Source: Glaciecola sp964446865 (lineage in GTDB: Bacteria > Pseudomonadota > Gammaproteobacteria > Enterobacterales > Alteromonadaceae). Taken from it: DNA of 64,000 nt. The DNA lies in NCBI GenBank assembly GCA_964446865.1, contig CAYURD010000008.1, forward strand, positions 8,918 to 72,917, read 5' to 3'. The notes beneath the pieces are model-generated. The model saw nothing but the letters and a program-made list of their open reading frames with translations, made no database searches and was not told the origin of the DNA. Each line of letters starts with the position of its first letter. Position 1 is the stretch's first letter. The translations under genes and the position numbers were made by a program. Positions 1-9,500 of the stretch are shown here, piece after piece.

Positions 1-1290
1 TTCAAACATCACATCGCCGCCAAGTATCTGGCCAGTGCGAGGATTCACATAATTAGGCCCAAATGCCGAACCCGCATTAGGCGTGTTTGAAAAGCGGATC
101 ACGTTATAACGAATATCTTCAGCATTCCAATCAACATCGTCAGGTTGTTGTTTCACGACAATGGCATTTTTAAAACCAGCCTTCTCAAAAGAACTATTCC
201 AAGCAAGTACGCCTTCTTTGAGGCGTTCGCGGTATTCAATTGGGGTGGTATTTTCTATCCACCAAACGATGGGCTCAACGGGCTCTGATAAGGCTGCGTT
301 TGGGTCTTTTTTAACTAAATGAAAACGATTGATGTAATCACGATATGGCGTTATTTCATAGCTATTTAGATCGGTCGCTTGCGCCCGAAAAAAGCCCACT
401 CGATGGTCGTCTAAACGCGGCACAAAGTCATTCTCAGGCATTTTTACAAAGCTATGTTGCACGCTAATGGTAGTTGCTCGCGCATCGGCAACTCTGGGGC
501 TACCAAATACCTGAGGATTAGCATTTTCGTACACAAAGTCTGCAAGCACATTTAGGTTTTCAGGATAAACGCCTATATGAGTATATTTGACTTTGTCTTC
601 TGACAAACGGCCTATATTGAATTGTTTATGCGGTGGACGCTCAGGGTCCATACCGTAGGTCACTCTTGCTAGCGCTTCGGTTTGAAATAGTCCATCAGCA
701 CTAATCAAGACTGCACTCTCGTCTTGTGAAGTCGCCACAATATCGGCGCTAGCTAGCACTGCGTCGGTGATATTGGCCATACCGCCATTTGCAAGTGGAC
801 TGTCGGGGTCAATTACGTAATTTGTATTTTTCTTGATAAAATCGATGCGATCAAAATAACGACGAACTTCTATCACGTCTTGCGCAATAGGTGAGCCTCT
901 GCGCGACCATGCCTCTAATACGCCATTTTTGATAGTGGCAAAGTACAAGAACTCTTTATCTATCTGTGACTTTTTAATTGACATATGAAGCGCACCTGAG
1001 TCGGTGTCTCTATACAAATCAAAAATCCCAGGAAAATGCTCCATCCCGTCAACGACTTCTTCTAGCGTTTCGGGTGCATCTTCTTCGGCTTCTTCGTCTG
1101 TGCCGGTGGCGGCTTTATCGGTGTTAGCATCATCTGTGCTTGTGTCAGACGATGCTGACTTTTCGTCCGAATCTTGCGTTACTGCTTGTAACAAGCGTTT
1201 TTGTGTATCACTTTGTGCAGCGTGAGTTTGCAAACTAAAACAAGCAAAAACAGCCGATAATAATATAATTGGGGTAAGCTTTTTAGACAT
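1..1290 (-). CDS. Zinc-dependent metalloprotease, DUF5117/DUF5118 type, C-terminus cut by window edge
   Basis: Reading the minus strand from the ATG at 1288-1290 gives an open frame of 430 codons running off the left edge. The product starts with a signal peptide (residues 1 to about 24, ending in QTHA), followed by a low-complexity acidic linker rich in D, E, S and T. The rest reads like the secreted DUF5117 (pepsin-inhibitor-like) metalloproteases of marine bacteria: LDDHRVGFF, then VVWWIENTTP-like text (seen as EPIVWWIENT), then RERLKEGVLAWNSSFEKAGF and IRYNVIRF, which lead up to the metzincin catalytic part. The zinc motif HExxH is expected just beyond the window, so activity cannot be confirmed here. 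The gene lies 75 bp downstream of the MBL gene on the same strand and may or may not be co-transcribed. No link to polysaccharide use is evident. The family call is from memory of its conserved phrases. Confidence 0.75.
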   Translation of the reverse strand, partial: MSKKLTPIILLSAVFACFSLQTHAAQSDTQKRLLQAVTQDSDEKSASSDTSTDDANTDKAATGTDEEAEEDAPETLEEVVDGMEHFPGIFDLYRDTDSGALHMSIKKSQIDKEFLYFATIKNGVLEAWSRRGSPIAQDVIEVRRYFDRIDFIKKNTNYVIDPDSPLANGGMANITDAVLASADIVATSQDESAVLISADGLFQTEALARVTYGMDPERPPHKQFNIGRLSEDKVKYTHIGVYPENLNVLADFVYENANPQVFGSPRVADARATTISVQHSFVKMPENDFVPRLDDHRVGFFRAQATDLNSYEITPYRDYINRFHLVKKDPNAALSEPVEPIVWWIENTTPIEYRERLKEGVLAWNSSFEKAGFKNAIVVKQQPDDVDWNAEDIRYNVIRFSNTPNAGSAFGPNYVNPRTGQILGGDVMFE

Positions 1291-1364
1291 CTAATAAATT
1301 CCGTATATTTGTGTAGTGTTTTTCTATCCTATTGACATGATGCCACAAAATTAGGTGAAATTTC

Positions 1365-2318
1365 TTATTTAACCGGATAAACGACAAATTTGTCGCGGGT
1401 GACCTTTTTTGGTGTATCACCCAATTCAGTAAGCAAGCTGTTGAGCTCCTCCAAATCTTTTGTGGTTAAGGCCAACGGCATTTCATTGGGTTGATATGTG
1501 CTGCCCACTTCATATTCTACGCTAGGTACGGCCGACATCTCTATATGTGCACCTAAAATTGCCGACACGGGATTATTGCGAGTAAATGTCACCAAACGTT
1601 TAATTGTGTCTTTAAAAGTTTTCCATTCTCTAATATAGAGCCTACCTGGGTAAAAAGTGTCACCTGTTAATAACCATTTTGTCTGATGATCATAAAAGGT
1701 AATTGCCTCTGACTGATGGCCAGGGGATGGAATAATATCAAGTAGTCGGCCACCTAAATCTAGCTGCACTAACTGTGAGGGCCACTGATTAATCGTAAAG
1801 GTCGTTTTTACTGCCTGTAAATTGTTGGCTGGCACCACCATTACTTGTAAATCAGGTATCGACAACTCGGTAAATTGTTGGTCGCCAGCAATGTGGTCAC
1901 CATGGCTATGTGAATGAGCAACCCATAATTTGTGTGCTTTTGCAGATGACTCTTTTTGATCAAGATGCTTTTTTACAAGCGCCGCAATCGTTTGTGCAAT
2001 GGGAAATTCTGATTGTTCTTGGCTTGCACCAGTGTCGATTAAAATTGAACTGTGCTCACCCAAAAGCAAATACATAAAAGGTGCTTCGTAATGTGTGCAT
2101 TTGTTTTGGCGCAACACAAAGGTACTTTCGTCTTGTTCAAACACCTCAATAGGAGGCGCAACATTTTGACTACAGTCAGCAACACCACTAAACCACACTT
2201 TTGTGTCTAAAGTAACCTTGTTGTTTGCAGCACTTGCCTCAAAATTTGCGCTGAATGCTTTAGCTTGCATCAGGACGCTAGTCGCCATCATTAACATAAC
2301 TAACGATAAGCGCCTCAT
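1365..2318 (-). CDS. MBL-fold metallo-hydrolase, exported
   Basis: A 317-residue metallo-beta-lactamase-fold protein with an N-terminal signal peptide (about residues 1-23). The zinc-binding signature is clear: H137-S-H139-G-D141-H142, preceded by H135, then SPGHQSE (third metal His) and LLTGDTFYPG (bridging Asp). This is the glyoxalase II / quinoprotein-relay-like branch rather than a class B beta-lactamase, but the substrate cannot be read from sequence. The start overlaps the stop of the upstream gene by one base (TAATG), so the two are almost certainly co-translated. The partner is a small exported protein of unknown function, which suggests that both act on the same periplasmic substrate. 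An alternative role is antibiotic or lactone hydrolysis; there is no positive evidence for it. Confidence 0.85.
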   Translation of the reverse strand: MRRLSLVMLMMATSVLMQAKAFSANFEASAANNKVTLDTKVWFSGVADCSQNVAPPIEVFEQDESTFVLRQNKCTHYEAPFMYLLLGEHSSILIDTGASQEQSEFPIAQTIAALVKKHLDQKESSAKAHKLWVAHSHSHGDHIAGDQQFTELSIPDLQVMVVPANNLQAVKTTFTINQWPSQLVQLDLGGRLLDIIPSPGHQSEAITFYDHQTKWLLTGDTFYPGRLYIREWKTFKDTIKRLVTFTRNNPVSAILGAHIEMSAVPSVEYEVGSTYQPNEMPLALTTKDLEELNSLLTELGDTPKKVTRDKFVVYPVK

Positions 2319-2980
2319 TACATAAAGTCCTTTGTTTCAAGATAGGCAGTTGGTGGGATACCACACTCAGCTAGTTGCTCAACAAGCTTTTTTTGCTCAC
2401 TTGTAGTTGTTTGTTCACAGGTTTTTAGCGATAAGTCTTTAACTGCATCATTAGCAACAAAAGCAATCGCATCAAACGAAGGTTTAGCTTGTATTTTATG
2501 GACTAGTAATGCTGTTTTCTCATTCAGCGATTGCACATAAAAAATATTGTCATCACTGCTAAATTTGGGCTCTAGAGGTTTACTTAATACGAGTTTCGTA
2601 AAGGTGATATTACTTGTATGTGTTAACTTGCCGCCACGTTCAAAATGCCCTTGGTAAAAATCACTTTGGATACTAAATTGCGTTCCATCAATTAGTTTTT
2701 GTAAATCAAAATTTTTCGGCAATATTGTGACGAGACCTTTTTTCGTCATCGCCAAAACATCATCTAACTTATCTACCTCAACCTTATATATTATTTGATG
2801 ATCGTGCGGTGAATAATATAAAGGCATATGACTAGCAAGCAGACCCACATCCTTATGATAAATAAGTGCCATTCCATGCGAGCCCATTAACGTATGTTGG
2901 CTGTGATCATTGTTTGCTTTTGCGTCAGTCACGCTAAACATCAATAAGCTAAACAAGCACCCAAGCATAATATTCTTCAT
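2318..2980 (-). CDS. Exported protein of unknown function, partner of the MBL hydrolase
   Basis: A 220-residue protein with a signal peptide (MKNIMLGCLFSLLMFSVTDA) and no domain that I can name with certainty. It contains a histidine-rich start to the mature chain (NNDHSQHTLMGSHGMAL) and a Cys-containing C-terminal part (LKTCEQTTTS, LAECGIPPTAY). It is the first gene of a two-gene unit with the MBL hydrolase (TAATG overlap). The His-rich N-terminus hints at metal binding, but this is only suggestive. The 359-bp gap upstream is divergent with the PagL-like gene and should carry its promoter. Confidence 0.7.
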   Translation of the reverse strand: MKNIMLGCLFSLLMFSVTDAKANNDHSQHTLMGSHGMALIYHKDVGLLASHMPLYYSPHDHQIIYKVEVDKLDDVLAMTKKGLVTILPKNFDLQKLIDGTQFSIQSDFYQGHFERGGKLTHTSNITFTKLVLSKPLEPKFSSDDNIFYVQSLNEKTALLVHKIQAKPSFDAIAFVANDAVKDLSLKTCEQTTTSEQKKLVEQLAECGIPPTAYLETKDFM

Positions 2981-3339
2981 CGAACGTTCCCTTTTTAAAA
3001 CAGAATAAATAAAAATGTGACAAGGCCTTAAGGGCCAAACATTTCACAATAACTGTATGTTTTTATGATACTAGTGTGAACCTAGTCGAGAGAAAATGAA
3101 AGAGAGATTAGCTGATAAAATCGGCTTTGCACACATTTGCTTAATCTCAGCAACACGACAATATCCAAAATGAATAAAATCTATAGCCAATCTAACTTTC
3201 CCTACTTCACTTGCTGACTTAGTTACAAGAAACACATTTAAATACGATCGATGTAAATATTAGATACTTTTAATCATTGGTAAACACATATTTAGACTCA
3301 TTTTTATCTCATCAATGACAGAATATTAATGAGAAAACT
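2981..3339. promoter_or_regulatory. Divergent intergenic region, 359 bp
   Basis: This gap separates the minus-strand MBL operon from the plus-strand PagL-like gene, so it must hold both promoters. It is AT-rich. A short inverted repeat (GGCC-TTAA-GGGCC, about 3025-3037) lies close to the minus-strand gene. I found no convincing open frame, RNA gene or known operator in it. Confidence 0.4.
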
Positions 3340-3903
3340 ATGCTTAAAACTATTTATACCCTTTTTGCCTTAATCGTCTTACAAGTTAGTACTATCAGCA
3401 CCAGTCTGGCAGACAGCAAAGGTTCTGCAACTAGCGCTGTTGCCGTTGATTTGCTAGTGGGTGCCGACGATATTACAGGCGTCAGACTCGCTTACCGTCC
3501 TTATATTTACGAGTGGGAAGACGTCCCTTATTTTGATTCTTTAGACATTTATTGGGAAGTCAGTGTTAATTTTTGGGAGTACGGTGAGGACAACCAACAC
3601 GAAACAAACTTTGTGTTTGCGGTATCGCCTGTCGTTAGTCAAACCTTTCATTATATCTACGATAAGTACCCACTAAAATGGGAGTTTGGTATAGGTGTCT
3701 CGTTAGTCCACGATACACGCTTTGCAGGTAAAGACATTGGTTCACATTATCAGTTTGAAGACAGACTAGGTCTTACGGTTGATTTTGGCGACGACTTAGC
3801 GCACTCAGTGTCGTTACGATATATGCACTACAGTAATGGTGGTCTTAACAGTAAAAATCCAGGTGTCGACTTTTTAAACCTATCTTATGCTCGTCAATTT
3901 TGA
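3340..3903 (+). CDS. PagL-like lipid A 3-O-deacylase (acyloxyacyl hydrolase)
   Basis: A 187-residue outer-membrane beta-barrel protein with a signal peptide (about 1-24, TSLADS) and a terminal phenylalanine (YARQF). The C-terminal block YMHYSNGGLNSKNPGVD matches the PagL active-site region HYSNAG...NDG.E: H163 and S165 correspond to the catalytic His and Ser. At the position of the third triad residue (Glu in the Pseudomonas enzyme) this protein has Asp (D177). The family removes the 3-O acyl chain of lipid A in the outer membrane. The length (about 165 mature residues) is normal for the family. The last bases overlap the convergent AraC gene by 10 bp, so there is no room for a terminator between them. 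It stands alone and is probably unrelated to the polysaccharide genes. Confidence 0.8.
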   Translation: MLKTIYTLFALIVLQVSTISTSLADSKGSATSAVAVDLLVGADDITGVRLAYRPYIYEWEDVPYFDSLDIYWEVSVNFWEYGEDNQHETNFVFAVSPVVSQTFHYIYDKYPLKWEFGIGVSLVHDTRFAGKDIGSHYQFEDRLGLTVDFGDDLAHSVSLRYMHYSNGGLNSKNPGVDFLNLSYARQF

Positions 3904-4748
3904 TTTTTACGAAATTGTTTAGGTGTGACGTTCATGTACTTTGAGAATGTCTTAGTAAATGCACGCTCTGATTCGTAGCCTACCCGCTGGGCAATATCAT
4001 CAATTGTCATACTGGTAGAAGCAATGAGCTCTTTTGCTTTTTGGATCCGTAAATTGGATAGGTAAACAAAAACGGTCTGACCCACCAAAGCGGTAAATCG
4101 TTTTGCAAATGCCGCGCGCGACATGCCAATTGTTGATGCTAGGGTTTCGATAGTCCAATGGGTTTGTGGTGAGCTATGCATGCAATCTAAGGCCTTTTTG
4201 ATTCGTTTGTCTTTCAAGGCCTGCAAAAAAGAGTGCTGTTGTTGGCGACCAAAATTAATACGAATAAGCTCTACTAAAACGACTTCGGTAAGTTTATTGA
4301 CAATAATTTCGTTACCTGGATCTTGAGACATGTATTCAGAGCTGAGCTGGTCAATAGTACTTTTTAACCAAGTGTGTCGACTAATTTCATCTTCTCGTAC
4401 TATTGTTGTTTGTCCAAAAATGTCATTTAAAGGCGATAATTCATCATGCTCAAATGAGCAATCTGCACATAGTAATAAAGTGGAATCACCGCTAATTTTC
4501 ATTTTACCTGATGGAGGTTCGCTGCTTAAAATATGATCAACACGCGGACCTAAAAAAATGAGGTCTCCGGTAAAAAGTTGCTCAATTTTTTCACCTATTT
4601 TTACCCAGCACGCGCCGCGTCTTACCAAGTGAAAACCGGCCGTTTCTTTTTGGATAAACTCTTTTGTCCAAGGCGGCTCTACGTGCTCACAAAAATATAC
4701 ACTGCCGCTTACACGCAATGATCTAAGAATATCACTAAGAATTTCCAT
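3894..4748 (-). CDS. AraC-family regulator with N-terminal cupin sensor
   Basis: A 284-residue regulator. Residues about 1-110 form a cupin-like ligand domain (FHLVRRGACWVKIGEKIEQLF, then GDLIFLGPRVDHIL). The last 100 residues hold two helix-turn-helix motifs of the AraC type (LASTIGMSRAAFAKRF and IDDIAQRVGYESERAFTKTFSKYMNVTPKQFR). It is a close relative of the regulator at 24429-25376: both start with SDIL, share SGxCWVKI, SHIL/DHIL and a linker with QxSFLxAL. It is divergent from the glutaredoxin gene. Regulators of this architecture often control neighbouring oxidoreductase genes, but no target is clear here. Confidence 0.88.
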   Translation of the reverse strand: MEILSDILRSLRVSGSVYFCEHVEPPWTKEFIQKETAGFHLVRRGACWVKIGEKIEQLFTGDLIFLGPRVDHILSSEPPSGKMKISGDSTLLLCADCSFEHDELSPLNDIFGQTTIVREDEISRHTWLKSTIDQLSSEYMSQDPGNEIIVNKLTEVVLVELIRINFGRQQQHSFLQALKDKRIKKALDCMHSSPQTHWTIETLASTIGMSRAAFAKRFTALVGQTVFVYLSNLRIQKAKELIASTSMTIDDIAQRVGYESERAFTKTFSKYMNVTPKQFRKNQN

Positions 4749-4959
4749 CAGTATTGGGCTGCCTATTTTTAATCGTGCCTAAGAAGCATAATCGCTTTCA
4801 CCAGAAATAGACAGAATATAGACGATCGATGTAGCAATTGAAGACTTTAGAATCTTGTTGAATACAGAAAACACCCTCATATTAAACTGTGAGCTGGGTA
4901 AATTAAGTGCAATTCGGATCAATTGACCCTAGAGCTGACAGCACATATTGGAGAGTAAA

Positions 4960-5217
4960 ATGTCAAAAATAGAAATATATAGTAAAAGCTATTGCCCATA
5001 CTGCAAAAAAACCAAATCCACTCTACACAAGCTGGGCTTGAGTTTTACTGAGTATGACATCACTTTTAACAAGACCTTAGAGAAAGAAATGAAAACTCGC
5101 AGTGGCCGAAAAACTGTCCCACAAGTGTTTATTGATGACCAACACATAGGCGGCAGTGATGATTTCCATCTTGCTTTGCAAAATGGTGAGTTAAGTACCT
5201 TGCTAAGTTTGTCGTAA
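4960..5217 (+). CDS. grxC: Glutaredoxin, GrxC type
   Basis: An 85-residue dithiol glutaredoxin. The active site is C12-P-Y-C15, followed by the glutathione-binding TVPQVFIDDQHIGG block (cis-Pro in TVPQ) and the GGSDD turn, all standard for the class. An in-frame TTG four codons earlier is possible, but the GGAGAG sequence sits six bases before the ATG at 4960 and fixes this start. It reduces protein disulfides and glutathione mixed disulfides in the cytoplasm. This is a general thiol-redox gene and marks the left boundary of the polysaccharide region. Confidence 0.92.
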   Translation: MSKIEIYSKSYCPYCKKTKSTLHKLGLSFTEYDITFNKTLEKEMKTRSGRKTVPQVFIDDQHIGGSDDFHLALQNGELSTLLSLS

Positions 5218-5301
5218 ACGAGTGGAGATTGTTGGCAGCGTCTCTTTTAGAAAATACAAGAGGCGCGCCATCTTCGGTAAGTAATGAATAAGCGAATATG
5301 A

Positions 5302-6180
5302 TTATTTAATCGGCTCAAAAAACCTAACAAACTCGGGTGGCAAGGCTTCAATTTTTTTAATATAAATATCTTTATAAAACAATTCGGCAGCTTCGCTTTG
5401 CAGTTGAATTTTTCCTGCAATTAGCGGTTTCGAAACACCATCTATAACATTGCGAGAATTTTGCAATACCATCACCACATGACCATTCACAATGTGCAAA
5501 CTCTTACCATTAAAGGTGACGAGCTCTAGCTCGTTCCATTGCCCATGGGGATTTTCATGGTTATCTTTGCGCAGTACAAAACCTTTAGTTTTTTCGCCTT
5601 TTCCTACCGGTAAAAATGGCTGATTTTCGTCAGCAACTGGGTTCATGATATATTCTGGTAAATAAGCTTTGATATCTATTGCTGTTGTCACTTGATTCCA
5701 ATAATCACCTATATGTCCTTGCATTATTTGAAACTCTTGCGAGATCATCCAAGACCGAAAATGCTCTTTACCATGTTCACCAATTGCATGATATAAAATA
5801 CCGCTATCTTTAAGCTTGTGCAGTCTGGGCTCCCATTTAAGCTCGCCCCATCTAAATTTAAGCTTTAGACGATAGTTTTGATATGTCTCTTTGGTCGTGA
5901 GAGCACCATAGTATTCACCACTAACCCTCACTACAACTTCATCATCAATTTCTGTTGTGCTAAACACGTTTAATTGTTCGTTTTGGGTATTCAGGCCAAT
6001 CGGTTCAATAAGATTGCCAAGCGCATCTTTAGGTGGAGAACCATCATAGCCATCTTTGTGCTTGAAGCTAATATAAGTATCCCAATTCGATAGGTCTGTA
6101 TCTAGTAAAGGCGTCCACCCGTTTTGTGCATTTACACTAAAACATATGCTTATTAATAAACCCAACAAAGCAAACTTCAT
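5302..6180 (-). CDS. DUF1080 (3-keto-disaccharide hydrolase-like) secreted protein
   Basis: A 292-residue protein with a clear signal peptide (MKFALLGLLISICFSVNAQ). The mature chain has the DUF1080 hallmarks: WTPLLDTDLSNWDTY at the start, then YQNYRLKLKFRWGE, the GILYH strand, SWMISQEFQIMQGHIGDYW, and the closing GKIQLQSEAAELFYKDIYIKKIE. DUF1080 (PF06439) has a concanavalin-like jelly roll; characterised members cleave 3-keto-glycosides by elimination or hydrolysis, though some may only bind sugar. The gene is divergent from a GH2 enzyme that carries a second DUF1080 domain at its C-terminus, so the two probably serve one substrate in the periplasm. A partner 3-dehydrogenase is not next to it. 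Confidence 0.82.
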   Translation of the reverse strand: MKFALLGLLISICFSVNAQNGWTPLLDTDLSNWDTYISFKHKDGYDGSPPKDALGNLIEPIGLNTQNEQLNVFSTTEIDDEVVVRVSGEYYGALTTKETYQNYRLKLKFRWGELKWEPRLHKLKDSGILYHAIGEHGKEHFRSWMISQEFQIMQGHIGDYWNQVTTAIDIKAYLPEYIMNPVADENQPFLPVGKGEKTKGFVLRKDNHENPHGQWNELELVTFNGKSLHIVNGHVVMVLQNSRNVIDGVSKPLIAGKIQLQSEAAELFYKDIYIKKIEALPPEFVRFFEPIK

Positions 6181-6540
6181 GTTACCCCCTTTAATAACAT
6201 TGACGACCGTTAATGTGCATCACCGTTTGAAGCCTTGAATCAACCTCGGTTGCCTTCTTTTTTTTCATTATGCACATATTCAATCCTTAACACACCTAAT
6301 TTATATATGATAAATATGATTTACAAACAATATTTCCTTTTAACTTTGTTAGATAGACCTAAAATACAGAAAATTATCGTTTTAAATCTCGATACGAATT
6401 GGATAGTAGTTATTAATTGTTAATTTTTCCCCTCAAGTTTGTTATGTTAAACAACTATTTTAAATGAATATATAAATTATATCTTTTATATATAAATATT
6501 AATCGAGTTAACACTGTCATTTAACCGCTAAGGATTCTTT
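6181..6540. promoter_or_regulatory. Divergent intergenic region, 360 bp, AT-rich
   Basis: The gap between the DUF1080 gene and the GH2-DUF1080 gene. It is strongly AT-rich near 6440-6510, with runs of TATATAAAT, which fits promoter and regulator binding. An ATTAA-TTG-TTAAT inverted repeat lies about 6411-6423. A 62-codon frame at 6235-6423 has no ribosome-binding site or recognisable content and I do not consider it a gene. Confidence 0.4.
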
Positions 6541-9500
6541 ATGCGCCTCTTCAAATCTCGGTTCCAAACCATTGCATTGTCCTTTATATGCACAGTTACC
6601 TTGATTGCTTGTCAAGCCAACAGCGATGGGCACAATAAGTTAAGCGAAAAAGCTTCAACAAGCGCAGCCGAGAATTCAACATTAAACCGCACTCAAGTCG
6701 ACTTTAATAAAAACTGGCAGTTTCGCTTGGCCGACACACGAGGTGCATTTCTATTTGACGAGGTATCAAAACAGCAGCAATGGGAAACCATAGATGTTCC
6801 GCACGATTGGTCTGTTGCCCTTCCCTATACTCAGGAAAACACGGCGTCGAGCACCGGGTTTAAACAAGGTGGAATTGGCTGGTATCGAAAGACCTTTGAC
6901 ATAAAAAAATCTGATTTCCAACGCACTCTATGGCTCGAATTTGATGGGATTTACAACAATTCGAGTATATGGATTAACGGCAGTTTTGCTGGCGAAAGAC
7001 CTAACGGTTATACCAGCTTTAAAGTAGACCTAAATGAATACATGGTTGAAGGTGAAAACCAAATAAGCATTAAAGTAGACCGCACTGCATATAACGATTC
7101 ACGTTGGTATACAGGGTCGGGAATTTATCGTGATGTGCGCTTGGTGAGCGTCAACAAACAGCACATTACGCATTGGGGTGTGCAAATAACAAGTCATAAA
7201 GTAAGCTCTAAAAGTGCGGAACTTGCGCTTAATACTACGCTTAATTTATCAACTCCTGCTAATCAACAAAACTTGCAGCTTATAAGCGAGATAAAAAATG
7301 CCAAGGGTGAACTTGTCGCCAGTGGCACTAAGCGTATTGATAGTCAATCGACTAGCACCCCCACTATTTTAACGAACATTAAAATTGAACGACCAGCACT
7401 ATGGCAATTAGATAAGCCTCATCTATATACCGCGCATATTAGCTTGAGCAGACAAAATGACGACGGCAACATGCAAACGCTCGATACTTACGAGCAGACT
7501 TTTGGCATTCGAAGTATTGCTTTTACTGCAGATAAAGGCTTCTTTCTTAATGGCAAGCAAACTAAAATCAAAGGCGTAAATTTACACCACGATGTAGGTG
7601 CACTTGGCGCTGCTGCGACAAAAGCGGCATGGCGGTATAGACTTAAAAAGCTCCAATCTATTGGCGTTAACGCCATTCGCCTGTCACACAATCCACACTC
7701 CCCTCAGCTTCTTGAATTAGCCGACGAAATGGGCTTTTTAGTCATGGCAGAAACCTTTGACGATTGGTTACAAGCAAAAAAGAAAAGCGTTGTATTTTTG
7801 AGTGACAATGCCGGAAGCGGTGATGCTATCTCTTCGTATACCGAGCATTTTGCGAAATGGGCTGAGCGTGACTTAAGAGATTTAATAAAGCGTGATTTTA
7901 ATCATCCTTCGGTCATCATGTGGAGCATAGGCAACGAAGTGGAATGGACGTATCCCTACTATTCTCAATCACAAATGTTTGACGAAGAAAAAGCTGATTA
8001 TTATGGGGCCAAACCGCCTATTTACGAACCTAAGCGCGTACTAGAGAATTATAAGAAGGTAAAAGGCGAAGGCCCTGATAATCTTAGCAGAACTGCTCAC
8101 TATCTGACTAAGATTGTAAAATCAATCGATACATCTCGACCTGTTACCGCAGGTTTAGTTATACCATCAGTGGGTTTTGTATCAGGCTATACCGACGCCT
8201 TGGATGTTGTTGGATTTAACTACCGCGCTCAAGAATATGATACTGCGCATAAAACCTACCCTAATAAACCTATTATTGGTTCTGAAAACTGGGGCACATG
8301 GGCTGAGTGGAACGCGGTTAAAGAAAGAGAATTTGTGCCTGGTATTTTTGTTTGGACGGGCTTTGCTTACAAAGGTGAAGCCGGTCCGTGGCCTCGCAAA
8401 GGACTAGAAATATCATTTTTCGACTTTGCTGGAAATAAGACACCTAGAGGTCACTTATTTGAAACACTCTGGGTCGAAAAGCCCAAAGTTTATATGGCAA
8501 CGATTGCTGCAAAAGATTCTGAATATCAATTTGATAAAGATAAAGGTTGGACGTTTACCGAACGAGCGCACCCAATTAAGCAAATGCAGTGGTTGCGTAA
8601 GTGGGAATGGTATGGGGTATCAGATACATGGAACTACAGTAAAAATGAAGATGTTACTGTGCATGTATACGCCAATACTGAGCAAACAGAATTATTTATT
8701 AACGATAAATCATTAGGTAAACAAACGCTCAGTGATGCACAAAACGGCATTCTATTTTGGCAATTGCCCTTCGCGCAAGGCGAGCTAAAAGTAGTAGGCT
8801 ACAATCAAGGGAAAAAAGTCGCTGAATATGCGCTAAATACTCACGGCGAAGCGGCCAAAATTGCGCTCCACCCTGATAAACTTACCCTTAGCGCCGATAC
8901 TTATGACCTTGCTCACATACATGCAAAAATTATTGACAAAAACGGGAATACCGTCGTTTTAGACTCAAAAGATGTGGAATTTACAGTAAGTGGCGCGGCT
9001 AATTTGGTGGCCGTAGATAATGGTTGGGAAAACAACGTGCAAATAGCGACTAACTCAAGCATCAACACGCATATGGGTAAGGCACTGGGGATTGTTCGAA
9101 GTAACGGCGAGAAAGGCGAAATAAGGGTTACTGCGCATGTTGAGGGATTGGCGCCGGTAAGCATCGTACTTCAAGCTGAAGACCCGTCGCATTTGAGCCA
9201 ATTTACCTCCTTATTTAATGGTAAAGACTTAAATCAATGGACTGAAAAAACCTACGGATTTGCGGCAGGAAAAGATCCCGACGCGACTTTTAGTGTGCAC
9301 GAAGGGGCAATTCGGGTCGATTACACCCAGTATCAAGGTCAATTTAGTGACCGATTCTCACACCTATACTTCAATCAAGCCTTTGAAAATTTTCATTTAA
9401 AACTCGAGTATCGCTTTAGAGGAGAGTTTTACCCCGGAGCGCCTAATCATGCGCTTTTAAACAGTGGCATTATGTTTCATTCTCAATCCCCTCAATCTAT

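Noticed and set aside
1004..1225. Ser/Ala/Val-rich 73-codon frame on the plus strand
   Set aside because: It is the reverse complement of the acidic linker of the metalloprotease, whose frame is open for 430 codons.
6235..6423. 62-codon open frame between the DUF1080 and GH2 genes
   Set aside because: It lies in a divergent AT-rich promoter region, has no ribosome-binding site and no recognisable protein features.
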